A DNA stretch of 64,000 nucleotides from Aeromicrobium sp. Root236 (GCF_001428805.1 NZ_LMIS01000001.1:2550452-2614451); one strand, 5' to 3'; positions 1 to 9,858 are shown, counted from the stretch's first letter. Notes: generated by a model from the letters alone, not told the origin. A program made the numbers and translations.

Positions 1-1014
<1,014 letters not shown>

Positions 1015-1025
1015 GTGGAACGGCG

Positions 1026-1664
1026 GTGGACTCGATGACCGACGCGGACCTGCCCGAGGGCATGAGCCCGGACGCCGCGGTGACCTGGCCGTCCCGTGAG
1101 CTGATCGACTCCTACCTCGGCGGCCACGACGAGATGTTCGCGTGGCGGCCCGGCGAGGTCGTCCACATCGACGGCGAGGCGGCGCAGGCGGCTGCGCGTA
1201 CGTACCGTGACGTGCTCGGCCAGTACGCCAGCGGTGTCACGGTCGTCACGACGCTGATGGGCGACGTGCCGGTCGGCATGACGTGCCAGTCGTTCACGAG
1301 CGTGTCGCTCGACCCGCCGCTGGTCGCGTTCCTGCCGATGAAGACGTCGCGGGCGTTCGCCGCGATCCGCATGACGCGACAGTTCTGCGTCAACTTCCTG
1401 GCCGCCGAGCAGGCCGAGGTCTCCAACGGCTTCGCGTCGAGGGATGAGGACAAGTTCGCCGGGGTCGACTGGGAGCCGACGGACTCCGGCATGCCGCGGC
1501 TCAAGGGCATCGTCGGGTGGGTCGACTGCGTCGTCCAGGACGTGCACGAGGCCGGCGACCACTACCTCGTGATCGGTCGCGTCGAGGACCTCGGTCACGG
1601 CGACGGCGACAAGCCGCTGCTGTTCCACCGTGGCCGCTACCGCACCGCGGAGAGCGGCGAGTGA
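1026..1664 (+). CDS. hsaB: Flavin reductase component HsaB
   Basis: 212-residue flavin reductase-like protein. The FMN-binding split-barrel domain covers about residues 58-205 (YASGVTVVTT, GMTCQSFTSVSLDPP, CVNFLA). In steroid degraders HsaB supplies reduced flavin to the 3-HSA hydroxylase HsaA. The first 55 residues are an extension with no recognisable domain. The GTG at 1026 has AGGTGGA at a good distance; an ATG at 1035 is the alternative. It sits 11 bases after hsaC, and its stop overlaps the next GTG, so all four genes to 4260 look like one operon. Confidence 0.88.
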   Translation: MDSMTDADLPEGMSPDAAVTWPSRELIDSYLGGHDEMFAWRPGEVVHIDGEAAQAAARTYRDVLGQYASGVTVVTTLMGDVPVGMTCQSFTSVSLDPPLVAFLPMKTSRAFAAIRMTRQFCVNFLAAEQAEVSNGFASRDEDKFAGVDWEPTDSGMPRLKGIVGWVDCVVQDVHEAGDHYLVIGRVEDLGHGDGDKPLLFHRGRYRTAESGE

Positions 1665-3136
1665 CCCTCGGGCGTACCGCCGTCGTGATGGGCGGCAGCG
1701 TCGCAGGGCTGTGTGCCGCGGGAGCCGTGGCACCGTACGTCGACCGCGTCGTCGTCCTCGAGCGTGACGACCTGCCCGCCGATGCCCAGCATCGTCGCGG
1801 CGTGCCGCAGAGCAAGCATCCGCACTTCCTGCTCAACTCGGGACGTCGCGCGGTCAACGCGCTGTTCCCCGGGTTCGAGGAGGACCTCGTGGCCGCCGGC
1901 GGCCTGCACCTGACGGCGTCGATGGACACCGCGTACCTCGAGGGCCCGGGCTGGACGCCGCGCAAGCAGGGCGCGCTCGACATGGTCTACGGCTCGCGCA
2001 TCCTCATCGAGCGGGTCCTGCGCGACCACGTGCGGCAGCTCGCGAATGTCACGATCCGCGAGGGTACGTCGGTCAACGGCATCGACACGGCCGACGGGCG
2101 AGTGACCGGCGTAGGTTTCAGCGGGCCAGAGGGTGACGAGCAGATCGCCGCCGACCTCGTCGTCGACGCGATGGGCCGTGGCTCGTCGGTCGCGGACTGG
2201 CTCGTCGCCGCCGGCTGGCCCGAGGTGCCGGTCAAGACGCTCGACGCCAAGGTCACGTACGTGTCGCGGTGGTACGACCTGCCGTCCCCGGAGGAGCGTT
2301 CGCCGAGCTGGTGGTGGCAGCACATGGTGATCATGCCGACGCAGGACAAGGGCGAGCACCCGCCCGAGCACGAGTTCCTCGTCAACTTCTTCCCCATGGA
2401 GGGCAACCGCTCGATCGCCTGCATGGGTTCGTGGGGCATCGACATGCCGCGCACGGTCGAGGACTTCACGGCATCCGCCGCACGCCTCCGGACCCCGCAG
2501 TTCGCCGCCGCGATGGCCGCGTCGACCCCGACGTCCGAGGTGCACCTGACCCGTTCGACGGGCAACAAGTGGCGGCGCTACGACCTGCTCCCCACACCGC
2601 CCCAGGGCATCGCGTTCGTCGGCGACGCGATCTGCGGGTTCAACCCGTTCTACGGCCAGGGCATGAGCGCCGCCGCGATGTCCGCGGTGCTGCTGCGGGA
2701 TGCGCTGGCGTCGACGACCGCGGTCGACCAGGCGTTCGCGAAGCGCCTGCTGGCTGCGCAGCGCAAGAACCTCAAGGTCGCCTGGGGCATGGCGATGGCC
2801 CGAGATCGTGGCTACGAGTGCGCGACGGGCACCGAGACCGTACCGGCGTGGCAGCGCAAGCTCCTCGCATCGATGACCTGGCCGATGTTCAACCTCATCA
2901 CCGGGGCATCGCGGGAGTATCCCGTCGTCGACGAGCACTTCGCCCGCGTCTTCAACCTCGACGAGTCGATCGGCGCGATGATGCGCAACCCCAAGGTCTT
3001 GTGGGCGATGCTGCGGTTCAAGGTCCGGGCCAAGCTCGGCCGGCTCACGTTCCCGTACGGCTTCGACTCCCAGCTCGAGCCTCCGGGCACCGACTGGACG
3101 CCTGGCGCCCAGCCGCGCGAAGGCGTCGTGGCGTGA
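1661..3136 (+). CDS. FAD-dependent oxidoreductase of the hsa operon
   Basis: 491 residues. An N-terminal dinucleotide-binding segment (AVVMGGSVAGL, residues 7-17) is followed by an acidic residue after the second strand (VVVLERDD). Near residue 320 a second FAD motif (FVGDAICGFNPFYGQG) resembles aromatic hydroxylase and geranylgeranyl-reductase-like flavoproteins. The start is GTG at 1661 overlapping the hsaB stop. I cannot assign a substrate. Its place after hsaCB and before a membrane protein suggests a steroid- or isoprenoid-related oxidation or reduction. It is not a standard Hsa component in Mycobacterium. Confidence 0.75.
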   Translation: MTLGRTAVVMGGSVAGLCAAGAVAPYVDRVVVLERDDLPADAQHRRGVPQSKHPHFLLNSGRRAVNALFPGFEEDLVAAGGLHLTASMDTAYLEGPGWTPRKQGALDMVYGSRILIERVLRDHVRQLANVTIREGTSVNGIDTADGRVTGVGFSGPEGDEQIAADLVVDAMGRGSSVADWLVAAGWPEVPVKTLDAKVTYVSRWYDLPSPEERSPSWWWQHMVIMPTQDKGEHPPEHEFLVNFFPMEGNRSIACMGSWGIDMPRTVEDFTASAARLRTPQFAAAMAASTPTSEVHLTRSTGNKWRRYDLLPTPPQGIAFVGDAICGFNPFYGQGMSAAAMSAVLLRDALASTTAVDQAFAKRLLAAQRKNLKVAWGMAMARDRGYECATGTETVPAWQRKLLASMTWPMFNLITGASREYPVVDEHFARVFNLDESIGAMMRNPKVLWAMLRFKVRAKLGRLTFPYGFDSQLEPPGTDWTPGAQPREGVVA

Positions 3137-4260
3137 GCGCCACGTGCGACGAGGCAGCCGAGCAGGTCACCCGGCAGCTGGGCTTCGACTGCCACGACGT
3201 CAGCGCGGTCGTCTCGGTCCACAACCCGTTCGACCTGGCCAGCTGGACGATGCCGGTGCTCGAGCTGCTGATCATCGGCGGCGCGGTCTTCGCACTCGTG
3301 CACGCGCTGCGCCGATTTCGTGAGGGTGACCCGATCAACCTGGCGCTGTGGTTCGCGCCGCTCGTCTATCTCTTCGTCACCGAGCCACCGCTCTACTTCC
3401 CTGAGTGGTTCGGCCTCGACAAGCAGTTCGGCTTCATCTTCGCCCACAACATCTTCACGGTGCAGTTCATGTGGGACCGCCTGCCGCTCTACATCATCGC
3501 GATCTACCCGGCGCTGACCCAGCTGTCGTACGAGCTGGTGCGCGTGCTCGGGGTCTTCCGACGCGGCGCGCTGGCGGGGTCGATCGCCGTGGCGTTCGTG
3601 TGCCAGGTGTTCTACGAGGTCTTCGACCAGCTCGGGCCGCAGCTGAAGTGGTGGGCGTGGAACGACGGCAACCAGGACGTCAACCATCCCGCGCTCGCCT
3701 CGGTGCCGATGAACAGCATGGTGCTGTTCGCCTCGGTGTCGTTCGGGGTGATGACCTGGCTCGTCGTACGCCTCTGCGGCCCTTCGACAGGCTCAGGAGA
3801 CGGAACGGGTGGCGAGCCGCGGCGGGGCTGGTCGCTGACCTGGCGCATCGCACTCGCCGGCGTGCTGGCGCCGCCGGCGATGAGCCTGTTCGGCATCCCG
3901 TCGAGCATCTTCGGCGGCGACACCCCCAACGTCGCGGCGCAGGCCTGGGTCCTCGGCATCGAGCTCGGGCTCATCTGGCTCGCCGGCGCGTGGATCATCG
4001 TCAGCCATCTCCGCAGCGGAGCGGGTGCCGAACCGACGACCCCGTTCGCCCGGGTCTATCCCGCGCTCTACCTCGTCGTCATGGCCGGCCTCTGGATCGG
4101 CGCCCTCCCGGCGTTCCTCGATGCCAAGGACGGCATCACCAGCGACGGCACCCCGATCGGCAGCGGCCTCTACACGATCGCCTGCTTCGCCGGTGCGGTA
4201 GCGGTCCTCGCGGCACTTGTCGCGAGCGCCAGACCTGCCGTCCGAGTCAGCGCTGGATGA
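3133..4260 (+). CDS. Polytopic membrane protein of the hsa operon
   Basis: 375 residues with about eight hydrophobic segments (for example around MPVLELLIIGGAVFALV, LPLYIIAIYPAL, LGIELGLIWLAGAWIIV and ALYLVVMAGLWIGAL). I do not recognise the family. The GTG at 3133 overlaps the stop of the flavoprotein gene, so the two are probably made together; the membrane protein could anchor it or move its substrate. Residues about 216-222 (GPSTGSG) come from a copy of the dispersed repeat lying in a loop. The 3' end overlaps a convergent gene by 14 bases. Confidence 0.72.
   Translation: MSATCDEAAEQVTRQLGFDCHDVSAVVSVHNPFDLASWTMPVLELLIIGGAVFALVHALRRFREGDPINLALWFAPLVYLFVTEPPLYFPEWFGLDKQFGFIFAHNIFTVQFMWDRLPLYIIAIYPALTQLSYELVRVLGVFRRGALAGSIAVAFVCQVFYEVFDQLGPQLKWWAWNDGNQDVNHPALASVPMNSMVLFASVSFGVMTWLVVRLCGPSTGSGDGTGGEPRRGWSLTWRIALAGVLAPPAMSLFGIPSSIFGGDTPNVAAQAWVLGIELGLIWLAGAWIIVSHLRSGAGAEPTTPFARVYPALYLVVMAGLWIGALPAFLDAKDGITSDGTPIGSGLYTIACFAGAVAVLAALVASARPAVRVSAG
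3780..3797 (+). repeat. Dispersed repeat copy inside a membrane-protein gene
   Basis: CCCTTCGACAGGCTCAGG matches the core of the dispersed repeat seen at 72, 28172 and 29800. It lies in frame and encodes part of a hydrophilic Gly/Ser-rich loop. Seen directly; origin by insertion is inferred. Confidence 0.7.
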
Positions 4261-4669
4261 CGGCCATCGTGCAGCGCGAGATGCACGCCAGCTTGCCGTT
4301 CTCGTCGGTGATCCTGATCTCCCACACCTGAGACCGCCGACCGAGCGCGACCGGGCGGGCGACCCCGGTCACGGTTCCCATCCTGACCGGGCGGATGTGG
4401 TTGGCGTTGATCTCCATCCCGACGCAATAGGCCAGATCCGGGTCGACCACGAACGTGGCCGCCCAGCTCGCGAGCGTCTCGGCGAGCACGACGGAGGCGC
4501 CGCCGTGCAGCACCCCGGCCGGCTGGAGGGTCCGCGCGTCGACCGGCATCCACGCCGTCAGGTGCTCAGGCCCGACCTCGGTAAACTCGATCCCCAGATG
4601 CCCGATCACGCTGTCGGTGCTGTACGTGTTCGCGAGCTCGAGCGAGGGCTCGGTGTGCCAGATCGTCAT
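4247..4669 (-). CDS. PaaI-type hotdog thioesterase
   Basis: 140 residues, the normal length for single-domain hotdog thioesterases of the PaaI/YbgC kind. The signature GVLHGGASVVLAETLAS (residues about 52-68) and the strand pattern ending CTMAVIQ fit the family, which hydrolyses acyl-CoA or aryl-CoA esters. The ATG at 4669 overlaps the stop of the RCC1-repeat gene (ATGA), so it is the last gene of that operon. Its end overlaps the convergent membrane-protein gene. Substrate unknown. Confidence 0.85.
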   Translation of the reverse strand: MTIWHTEPSLELANTYSTDSVIGHLGIEFTEVGPEHLTAWMPVDARTLQPAGVLHGGASVVLAETLASWAATFVVDPDLAYCVGMEINANHIRPVRMGTVTGVARPVALGRRSQVWEIRITDENGKLACISRCTMAVIQR

Positions 4670-5823
4670 GTTCCGACCGCATTGATCCGCGCAGGAGTCG
4701 ATCGGTCAGTCGTGGTGCCGTCGCCGAGCTGCCCGTACCCGTTGAAGCCCCAGCAGTAGCCGCGGCCGCTCGAGTCGATGCCGCACGTGGAGAGCGAGCC
4801 GCCGTTGACGTACGACCAGCCGCTGGAGGTGCCCACCCGCCTTGGCGTGCTCTCGCCGGTGGTGGTGCCCAGTCCGAGCTCGCCGTAGAAGTTGGCGCCC
4901 CAGCAGTAGGTCGTTCCCGACGTTCGACGCGCGCAGGCGTGCTTCCCGCCGGCGGTGACCCCGCTCCAGCTCGTGGAGGTGCCGACACGTGCGGGCCGGT
5001 GGTGATCGCTCGTTCTGCCGGTTCCCAGCTGTCCGTACGCACCGTTGCCCCAGCAGTACAGGCCGCCTGTCCTGTGCCGGGCGCACGTGGACAGATCACC
5101 GAGGCGCACCGAGGTCCAGCCCATGGAGGAGCCGACCTTCCGCGGCGCGTAGCGGTCGACCGTCGTGCCATCACCGAGCTGTCCCCACAGGTTGGCGCCC
5201 CAGCAGTAGAGCGCCCCGGACATGTGGACGGCGCAGGTGTGGTTGCTGCTGACGTTGCTGCTGACGGACAGCCAGCTCGTCGAGGAACCGACCTTTCGGG
5301 GAGTGCCGACGCCTTTGGGATAGCCGTTTCCCAGCTGCCCGTAGCTGTTCAGGCCCCAGCAGTAGATCGAGCCGCTGGAGTGACGGGCGCACGTGTGATA
5401 GCTGCCGGTGGTCACACTGGTCCAGTGGGTCGAATGACCCACCATGGTCGGAGTGGTGACCTGGTTGGGGGACTGTTCCCCGATGCCGAGCTGGCGATTG
5501 GCATTGAGACCCCAGCAGAAGATCGATCCGGACTGCTGCAGAGCACAGGTGTGGTAGTCGCCGACATCGACGCTGGACCAGTCCTTGGACGTCCCGATCC
5601 GGGTCGGCACGTGCTGATCGTTCGTCGTGCCGTCGCCGAGCTGGCCGTAGATGTTGAAGCCCCAGCAGTAGAGCGCATGGTCGGTACTGATCGCGCACGT
5701 GTGATAGATCCCGGGCGAGATCGACAACCACGTCGGCGGGCTCGGCTGGGCGCTGGCCTGGCCGGCGAGCGACAGCCCGCTGATCAGCAGCATGGCTGCG
5801 ACGATGCGCAGGATGGTCTTCAT
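4666..5823 (-). CDS. Secreted RCC1-repeat beta-propeller protein
   Basis: 385 residues with a signal peptide (residues 1-26, ending GQASAQ). About seven tandem 50-residue repeats of the form CWGxNxYGQLGDGT, then PxxVG, then HTCA follow. Seven such units make a complete RCC1-like beta propeller. The protein is exported. Paired Cys in each repeat (CWG and TCA) could form disulfides outside the cell. The ATG at 5823 has AGGAGA upstream and overlaps the stop of the methyltransferase gene. Bacterial RCC1-like proteins are usually of unknown function; binding to a surface partner is a guess. Confidence 0.85.
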   Translation of the reverse strand: MKTILRIVAAMLLISGLSLAGQASAQPSPPTWLSISPGIYHTCAISTDHALYCWGFNIYGQLGDGTTNDQHVPTRIGTSKDWSSVDVGDYHTCALQQSGSIFCWGLNANRQLGIGEQSPNQVTTPTMVGHSTHWTSVTTGSYHTCARHSSGSIYCWGLNSYGQLGNGYPKGVGTPRKVGSSTSWLSVSSNVSSNHTCAVHMSGALYCWGANLWGQLGDGTTVDRYAPRKVGSSMGWTSVRLGDLSTCARHRTGGLYCWGNGAYGQLGTGRTSDHHRPARVGTSTSWSGVTAGGKHACARRTSGTTYCWGANFYGELGLGTTTGESTPRRVGTSSGWSYVNGGSLSTCGIDSSGRGYCWGFNGYGQLGDGTTTDRSTPARINAVGT

Positions 5824-6581
5824 GTCGTCTCCTGGTGGATCTTCGTCAGTTCCCGGGACGGCCGGAGTGCTGGTATGAGTGCGGGCACGTGCGAGGCGTA
5901 CTCGGTGTAGGCCGCGCCGAACGTGCGCCGAAGGTCGCGCTCCTCGAAGCGGATCCCGATGACGATGTAGCCGGTGGACGCGAGGGCGAACAGCAGGTGG
6001 GACGCGCCCATGTGCGGGGTGGCCCAGAACGCGAGCAGGAGCCCCGTCATCAGGGGGTGGCGTACGTACGCGTGCAGGCCGCCGGTCTGCAGGGCGCCGC
6101 CGGCGGGTTCTCGTGGGCGCAGCCACCCCGCCTGGCGCAGCCCGGTCAGCTCGAAGTGGTCGACCGCGAACGTCGACGCGATCGCGAGGAGCCAGCCTGC
6201 GCCGCACAGCACCCAGGGCGCGACGCCGGCCGGGCCGTGGAGGTGCCAGATCTCCCCTCCCCATGGCTGCCAGAGTGCGAGCTGGAGGAAAAGGCAGAGG
6301 TTGGTCGCCCAGACGTACGTCGTGCGCTCGAGCTCGGCCGGGATCCAGCGGCTCAGCCGCGCCTTGACCGAGCGGCGCGCCATGACGGAGTGCTGCAGCG
6401 CGAACAGGGCGAGCAGCACGACGTCCACGATGATCGCCCGGGCGGTCGTCGTACGGGACGGGCCGTCAACGGTGCGGGACAGCATGACGTCCGCCAGGAA
6501 CGCAATGGTCCACACCGTGACTGCGTTGAACGTGAGCCAGCCGAGGGCAGAGAACAGCAAGTACGCGGGGCGACGCCTCAT
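5820..6581 (-). CDS. MddA/NnrU-like integral membrane methyltransferase
   Basis: 253 residues with five or six membrane spans. Motifs LFALQHSVMAR (about residue 53), ELERTTYVWATNL, YVRHPLMTGLLLAFWATP and FEERDL match the NnrU/isoprenylcysteine methyltransferase-like family, which includes the methanethiol S-methyltransferase MddA. If MddA-like, it would make dimethyl sulfide from methanethiol and S-adenosylmethionine at the membrane. The ATG at 6581 overlaps the upstream lipoprotein stop, and its own stop overlaps the RCC1 start, so the three are tightly coupled. The biochemical assignment is by motif only. Confidence 0.72.
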   Translation of the reverse strand: MRRRPAYLLFSALGWLTFNAVTVWTIAFLADVMLSRTVDGPSRTTTARAIIVDVVLLALFALQHSVMARRSVKARLSRWIPAELERTTYVWATNLCLFLQLALWQPWGGEIWHLHGPAGVAPWVLCGAGWLLAIASTFAVDHFELTGLRQAGWLRPREPAGGALQTGGLHAYVRHPLMTGLLLAFWATPHMGASHLLFALASTGYIVIGIRFEERDLRRTFGAAYTEYASHVPALIPALRPSRELTKIHQETT

Positions 6582-7006
6582 GGGGTGCCCAGCTTCCCGC
6601 CGAGCACCTCGTGCGCCGACTCGCACACGGACTTGCTGAAGCACCCCACGGCCCAGTTCGAGCCGTAGACATAGACCGTCGGTTGGCTGGCTTGTGGTGC
6701 GCGGTGCTGGAACGACTTCGCCATGGCGGCCGAGCTGAACCACGACACGACCACGTTGTCGCCCGCGTACGGACACAGGAGAGAGTCGGTGGCGCCGGAG
6801 ACCTTCATGTTGTCGAGGGTGTCCTTGCAGCTCAGGACGTCCCCGACGTCCTTCGCGGAGGTGTATCCCTTCGCGGCGGCTTCGTGCTTGCTTCCGCCAT
6901 CGCTTCCGCCGCTGCTGCCGCTACATCCGGTCAGGACGATGAGGGAGAGGAGGGTGGCGGCGAGGGCCGTCAGCGTGCGGGCAGGGATCAGTGTGCGGTG
7001 GCTCAT
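6578..7006 (-). CDS. Small secreted lipoprotein
   Basis: 142 residues with a lipobox (LIVLTGC, Cys28) after a hydrophobic signal, then a Gly/Ser linker and a compact domain with four Cys (LSCKD, LLCPY, VGCFS, SVCES). No family recognised. An ATG at 7015 would add three residues; neither start has a strong ribosome binding site. First gene of the lipoprotein, methyltransferase, RCC1, thioesterase operon, and only about 40-50 bases after the hydrolase-LuxR gene on the same strand. Confidence 0.7.
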   Translation of the reverse strand: MSHRTLIPARTLTALAATLLSLIVLTGCSGSSGGSDGGSKHEAAAKGYTSAKDVGDVLSCKDTLDNMKVSGATDSLLCPYAGDNVVVSWFSSAAMAKSFQHRAPQASQPTVYVYGSNWAVGCFSKSVCESAHEVLGGKLGTP

Positions 7007-7055
7007 GACGTCCATGCTTTCGACGATCCGGGCCGGACACAGCCGTGGAACTACC

Positions 7056-8081
7056 TCACTTGGTGGGGTTGGTTGCCACGTACCAGGCGGCGACCTGTGC
7101 GCGCGACCGGAATCCGAGTCGCAGCCGTATGCGCTCCAGGTGGGACTCCGCCGACCGCTCGGTGATGTGGAGACGGTCGGCCAGCTCGCGGTTCGTGAGC
7201 CCCTCGGCGACGAGCGCCGCGACCTCGGACTGTCGCGCGGTGAGCCCCGTCGGCACACTCCGGCGCAACGCGGAGAGACCGAGGAACCGCCGCACTTCGT
7301 CGACGACGGCTTGCGAGTCGCCGATTGCGGGGAGGTGTGACCGACCCTCGAGCTCGACGAACTCGGCGTTCGGTATGGCGGCCGCCAGCTCGCGTCCGCC
7401 CGCGATCGGCGCGGCCCGGTCGCCGGTCCGGTGCAGCACCAACGTGGGCGCCTCGACGTGGGAGAGGGCCGGACGTACGTCGAGCTCGTATGCGAGCGTC
7501 AACAGCTCGACGGCGGTCCCGGCCGAGGAGGCGGCGCGTTGATAGCTGGCGGTGCCCTCGCGGGTGCCGGCGTCCGCGTCGGGTGCGAACAGGTTGGTCA
7601 GGAGGTCGGATCCGAGTCCCCAGTGGGTTGCCAGCAAGTCGAGGATGAGCCGCTTGCTGTCCTCGTCGCCGATCGACTCCCCGGCCGCCCAACCGCCGTA
7701 CACCACGAGCTTGGAGATGGTCTCCGGTCGGTCGGCGGCCCATTGTGCGGCGACGGGAGCGCCCAGCGAGAATCCCAGGAAGTCGAACGTCGTGGCGCCG
7801 ATCGCCTCGGTCACGGCGGCGATCGTCTCGAGCTCGAGCTCCATCGTGCGCGGACCGTCGTACGCGTCCGAGAGCCCGCAGCCCGGGCGGTCGTAACGGA
7901 CCAGCGTGCGTCCCGACGACAGCGCCTCGTGGAACATCCGCTCGGCGGGGATCGCCCACCCCAGCTCGAGGTGGCTGAGCCATCCTGGCGCCACCAGGAG
8001 GTGGGGGCCACTGCCGGTCAGGGCGTACGCCACGCGTCCACCACTGGCCAAGGGCGCCATGCCGAAGCGTTGCAAAGCCAC
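7056..8081 (-). CDS. Alpha/beta-hydrolase fused to a LuxR-type HTH
   Basis: 341 residues. Residues 1-270 form an alpha/beta-hydrolase with nucleophile elbow GFSLGA, a candidate Asp (TGDRAAP) and His (GRSHLP). Residues about 278-338 form a LuxR-type helix-turn-helix (LTARQSEVAALVAEGLTNRELA, then SAESHLERIR). This suggests a one-component regulator that senses an ester or lactone-like ligand. GTG at 8081 gives the full hydrolase; an internal ATG at 8060 is possible. It may regulate the lipoprotein-RCC1 operon directly downstream. Confidence 0.85.
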   Translation of the reverse strand: MALQRFGMAPLASGGRVAYALTGSGPHLLVAPGWLSHLELGWAIPAERMFHEALSSGRTLVRYDRPGCGLSDAYDGPRTMELELETIAAVTEAIGATTFDFLGFSLGAPVAAQWAADRPETISKLVVYGGWAAGESIGDEDSKRLILDLLATHWGLGSDLLTNLFAPDADAGTREGTASYQRAASSAGTAVELLTLAYELDVRPALSHVEAPTLVLHRTGDRAAPIAGGRELAAAIPNAEFVELEGRSHLPAIGDSQAVVDEVRRFLGLSALRRSVPTGLTARQSEVAALVAEGLTNRELADRLHITERSAESHLERIRLRLGFRSRAQVAAWYVATNPTK

Positions 8082-8195
8082 GGGGTCAGTAAAACAGGAG
8101 CAAGGGCGAGCGGATGTCCGCAGCGTTGTCGTCAGAGAAGATCGCCGTTCCCCAAGCTCCCATGGCCACCGTTCTGCACCGCGCGATTGAACGCG

Positions 8196-8226
8196 GCCCT
8201 GGCCGAGTTGGGGACCCGGCCAGGGC
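8196..8226 (-). terminator. Hairpin terminator after the alcohol dehydrogenase gene
   Basis: GCCCTGGCCG (8196-8205) pairs perfectly with CGGCCAGGGC (8217-8226) around an 11-nt loop. It starts nine bases past the minus-strand stop at 8235. There is no strong U-run, as is common in actinobacteria. Confidence 0.6.
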
Positions 8227-8234
8227 GCTGACGA

Positions 8235-9275
8235 TCAGCTCAGGGTGCTGGCGTCGATGACGAAGCGGTAGCGCACGTCGGAGGCGAGCACTCGCTCGTA
8301 CGCCTCGTTGATCTGCTCCGCGGCGATGACCTCGATCTCGGACGCGATGCCGTGCTCTGCGCAGAAGTCGAGCATCTCCTGGGTCGCCGCGATGCCGCCG
8401 ATCATGGAGCCGGCGAACGATCGGCGGGCGCCGATCAGCGACATGGCATCGACCTGGAAGGGGGTCGGGGGAGCGCCGACGTTGACCAGCGTGCCGTCGA
8501 CGGCGAGCAGGCCGAGGTAGGCGTTGACGTCGATCGCCGCGCTGACCGTGTTGACGATCAGGTCGAACTGGTTGGCGAGGACGGCGAACGTGTCGGGGTC
8601 GGACGTGGCGTAGTAGTGGTCGGCGCCCAGGCGGAGGCCGTCCTCCTGCTTCTTCAACGACTGCGAGAGCACGGTGACCTCGGCCCCGAGGGCGTGCGCG
8701 ATCTTGACCGCCATGTGGCCGAGCCCGCCGAGACCGACGACCGCGACCTTGGTGCCGGGGCCCGCGTTCCAGTGCTTGAGCGGGGTGTACGTCGTGATGC
8801 CCGCGCAGAGCAGCGGCGCTGCTGCTGCCGGGTCGAGGCCCTCGGGGATCGAGAGCACGAAGTTGGCGTCCACGACGACGTGGGTGGAGTAGCCGCCCTG
8901 CGTCGTGGTGCCGTCACGGTCGGTCATGGCGTACGTGCCGACCATCCCGTTGGTGCAGTACTGCTCGTCGCCCCGCAGGCAGTTGACGCACTCGCGGCAC
9001 GCGTTGACCATGCAGCCGACACCGACGCGGTCGCCGACCTGGTGGTTGGTCACCCCGGAGCCGACCTCTGCGACGGTGCCGACGATCTCGTGGCCCGGGA
9101 CGACGGGGAAGGGCTGCGGGCCCCAGTCGCCGTTGACGGTGTGGATGTCGGAGTGGCATATGCCGGCGTACTCGATGGCGATGAGGACGTCGTTCTCTCC
9201 GACGGCTCGCCGGTCGATCGTGGTGAGGGCGAGGGGGGCGCCGGCTTCGGGGGCGGCGTAGGCGTTGACCTGCAT
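8235..9275 (-). CDS. Zinc-dependent NAD(P) alcohol dehydrogenase
   Basis: 346-residue medium-chain dehydrogenase of the cinnamyl-alcohol/YahK type. Catalytic zinc ligands are in GICHSDIH and GHE; structural zinc Cys are in [15 protein letters not shown]; the Rossmann motif is [13 protein letters not shown]. It should interconvert aldehydes and alcohols in the cytoplasm. The ATG at 9275 follows AAGGAGA. It lies 69 bases downstream of merR on the same strand, so MerR control and co-transcription are likely. Confidence 0.88.
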   Translation of the reverse strand: MQVNAYAAPEAGAPLALTTIDRRAVGENDVLIAIEYAGICHSDIHTVNGDWGPQPFPVVPGHEIVGTVAEVGSGVTNHQVGDRVGVGCMVNACRECVNCLRGDEQYCTNGMVGTYAMTDRDGTTTQGGYSTHVVVDANFVLSIPEGLDPAAAAPLLCAGITTYTPLKHWNAGPGTKVAVVGLGGLGHMAVKIAHALGAEVTVLSQSLKKQEDGLRLGADHYYATSDPDTFAVLANQFDLIVNTVSAAIDVNAYLGLLAVDGTLVNVGAPPTPFQVDAMSLIGARRSFAGSMIGGIAATQEMLDFCAEHGIASEIEVIAAEQINEAYERVLASDVRYRFVIDASTLS

Positions 9276-9344
9276 GGATCTCCTTGGGGTGATGGAACTC
9301 GTGGGTTTTTCGGCGCGCCGGATCGCCGGCGTGCTGGATGGGGG

Positions 9345-9803
9345 TCAGTTCTTGGCGCGCCTGAGGGCGTCAGCGAGCTTGCCGGCCTCGTCGCTGATGA
9401 GCTCGGCTCGCTCGGTGTCGCCGACCTCGACGGCACGCCAGTAGTCGATCTTGAGACCGACATAGCGTTGCCGTACGGCGAGGTGCTCGGCCTCTGCTGC
9501 GAGCCGTTCTGCCTGGTTCGACAGGAGCTCGATCTGGCCGGCCGCGGCGTCTGGCCCTTGATGACCGTTGGCGATGTACTGGCGCATGTCGCTCACCGAC
9601 ATGCCGGTGGCCGCGAGGCACGCGATCCACATCAGCTGGTCGAGGTCGTCCTCGGCGTACACGCGGTGCTTGCTGCTCGCCCCGCGGCTGATCGGCGCGA
9701 TCACGCCGATCGTCTCGTAGTAGCGCAGCGTGCTCGCCGGCAGTCCGGTCAGCGCGGCTGCTTCCTTGATCGTGTACGTCCGACGTGCGGTTTGGTGACT
9801 CAC
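9345..9803 (-). CDS. MerR-family regulator
   Basis: 152 residues. N-terminal winged HTH (YTIKEAAALTGLPASTLRYY, residues 10-29), then a long coiled-coil-like helix (residues 90-125). There are no clustered Cys, so the inducer is probably organic or an aldehyde rather than a metal. It starts with GTG at 9803, immediately after the predicted transcription start, so the mRNA is probably leaderless. It likely controls itself and the downstream dehydrogenase. Confidence 0.88.
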   Translation of the reverse strand: MSHQTARRTYTIKEAAALTGLPASTLRYYETIGVIAPISRGASSKHRVYAEDDLDQLMWIACLAATGMSVSDMRQYIANGHQGPDAAAGQIELLSNQAERLAAEAEHLAVRQRYVGLKIDYWRAVEVGDTERAELISDEAGKLADALRRAKN

Positions 9804-9810
9804 TCCTGCA

Positions 9811-9840
9811 ACGGTAGGAACTTCAAGTACTTGAAGTCAA
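9811..9840 (-). promoter_or_regulatory. MerR promoter with palindromic operator in the spacer
   Basis: On the minus strand, TTGACT (9840-9835), an 18-base spacer and TACCGT (9816-9811) form the promoter. A perfect 16-bp palindrome, CTTCAAGTACTTGAAG (9821-9836), fills the spacer. This is the classic geometry for MerR activation from an overlong spacer. The predicted start of transcription falls at the GTG start codon. Confidence 0.7.
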
Positions 9841-9858
9841 AGGTCTGTGTGGAGCAGG

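Noticed and set aside
1637..2938. Minus-strand frame of 433 codons opposite the FAD oxidoreductase
   Set aside because: Antisense shadow of a clearly coding gene; His/Arg-rich without fold signals.
9316..9331. CGCCGG/CCGGCG hairpin between merR and the alcohol dehydrogenase as a terminator
   Set aside because: No U-run on the minus strand, and the two genes look co-regulated.
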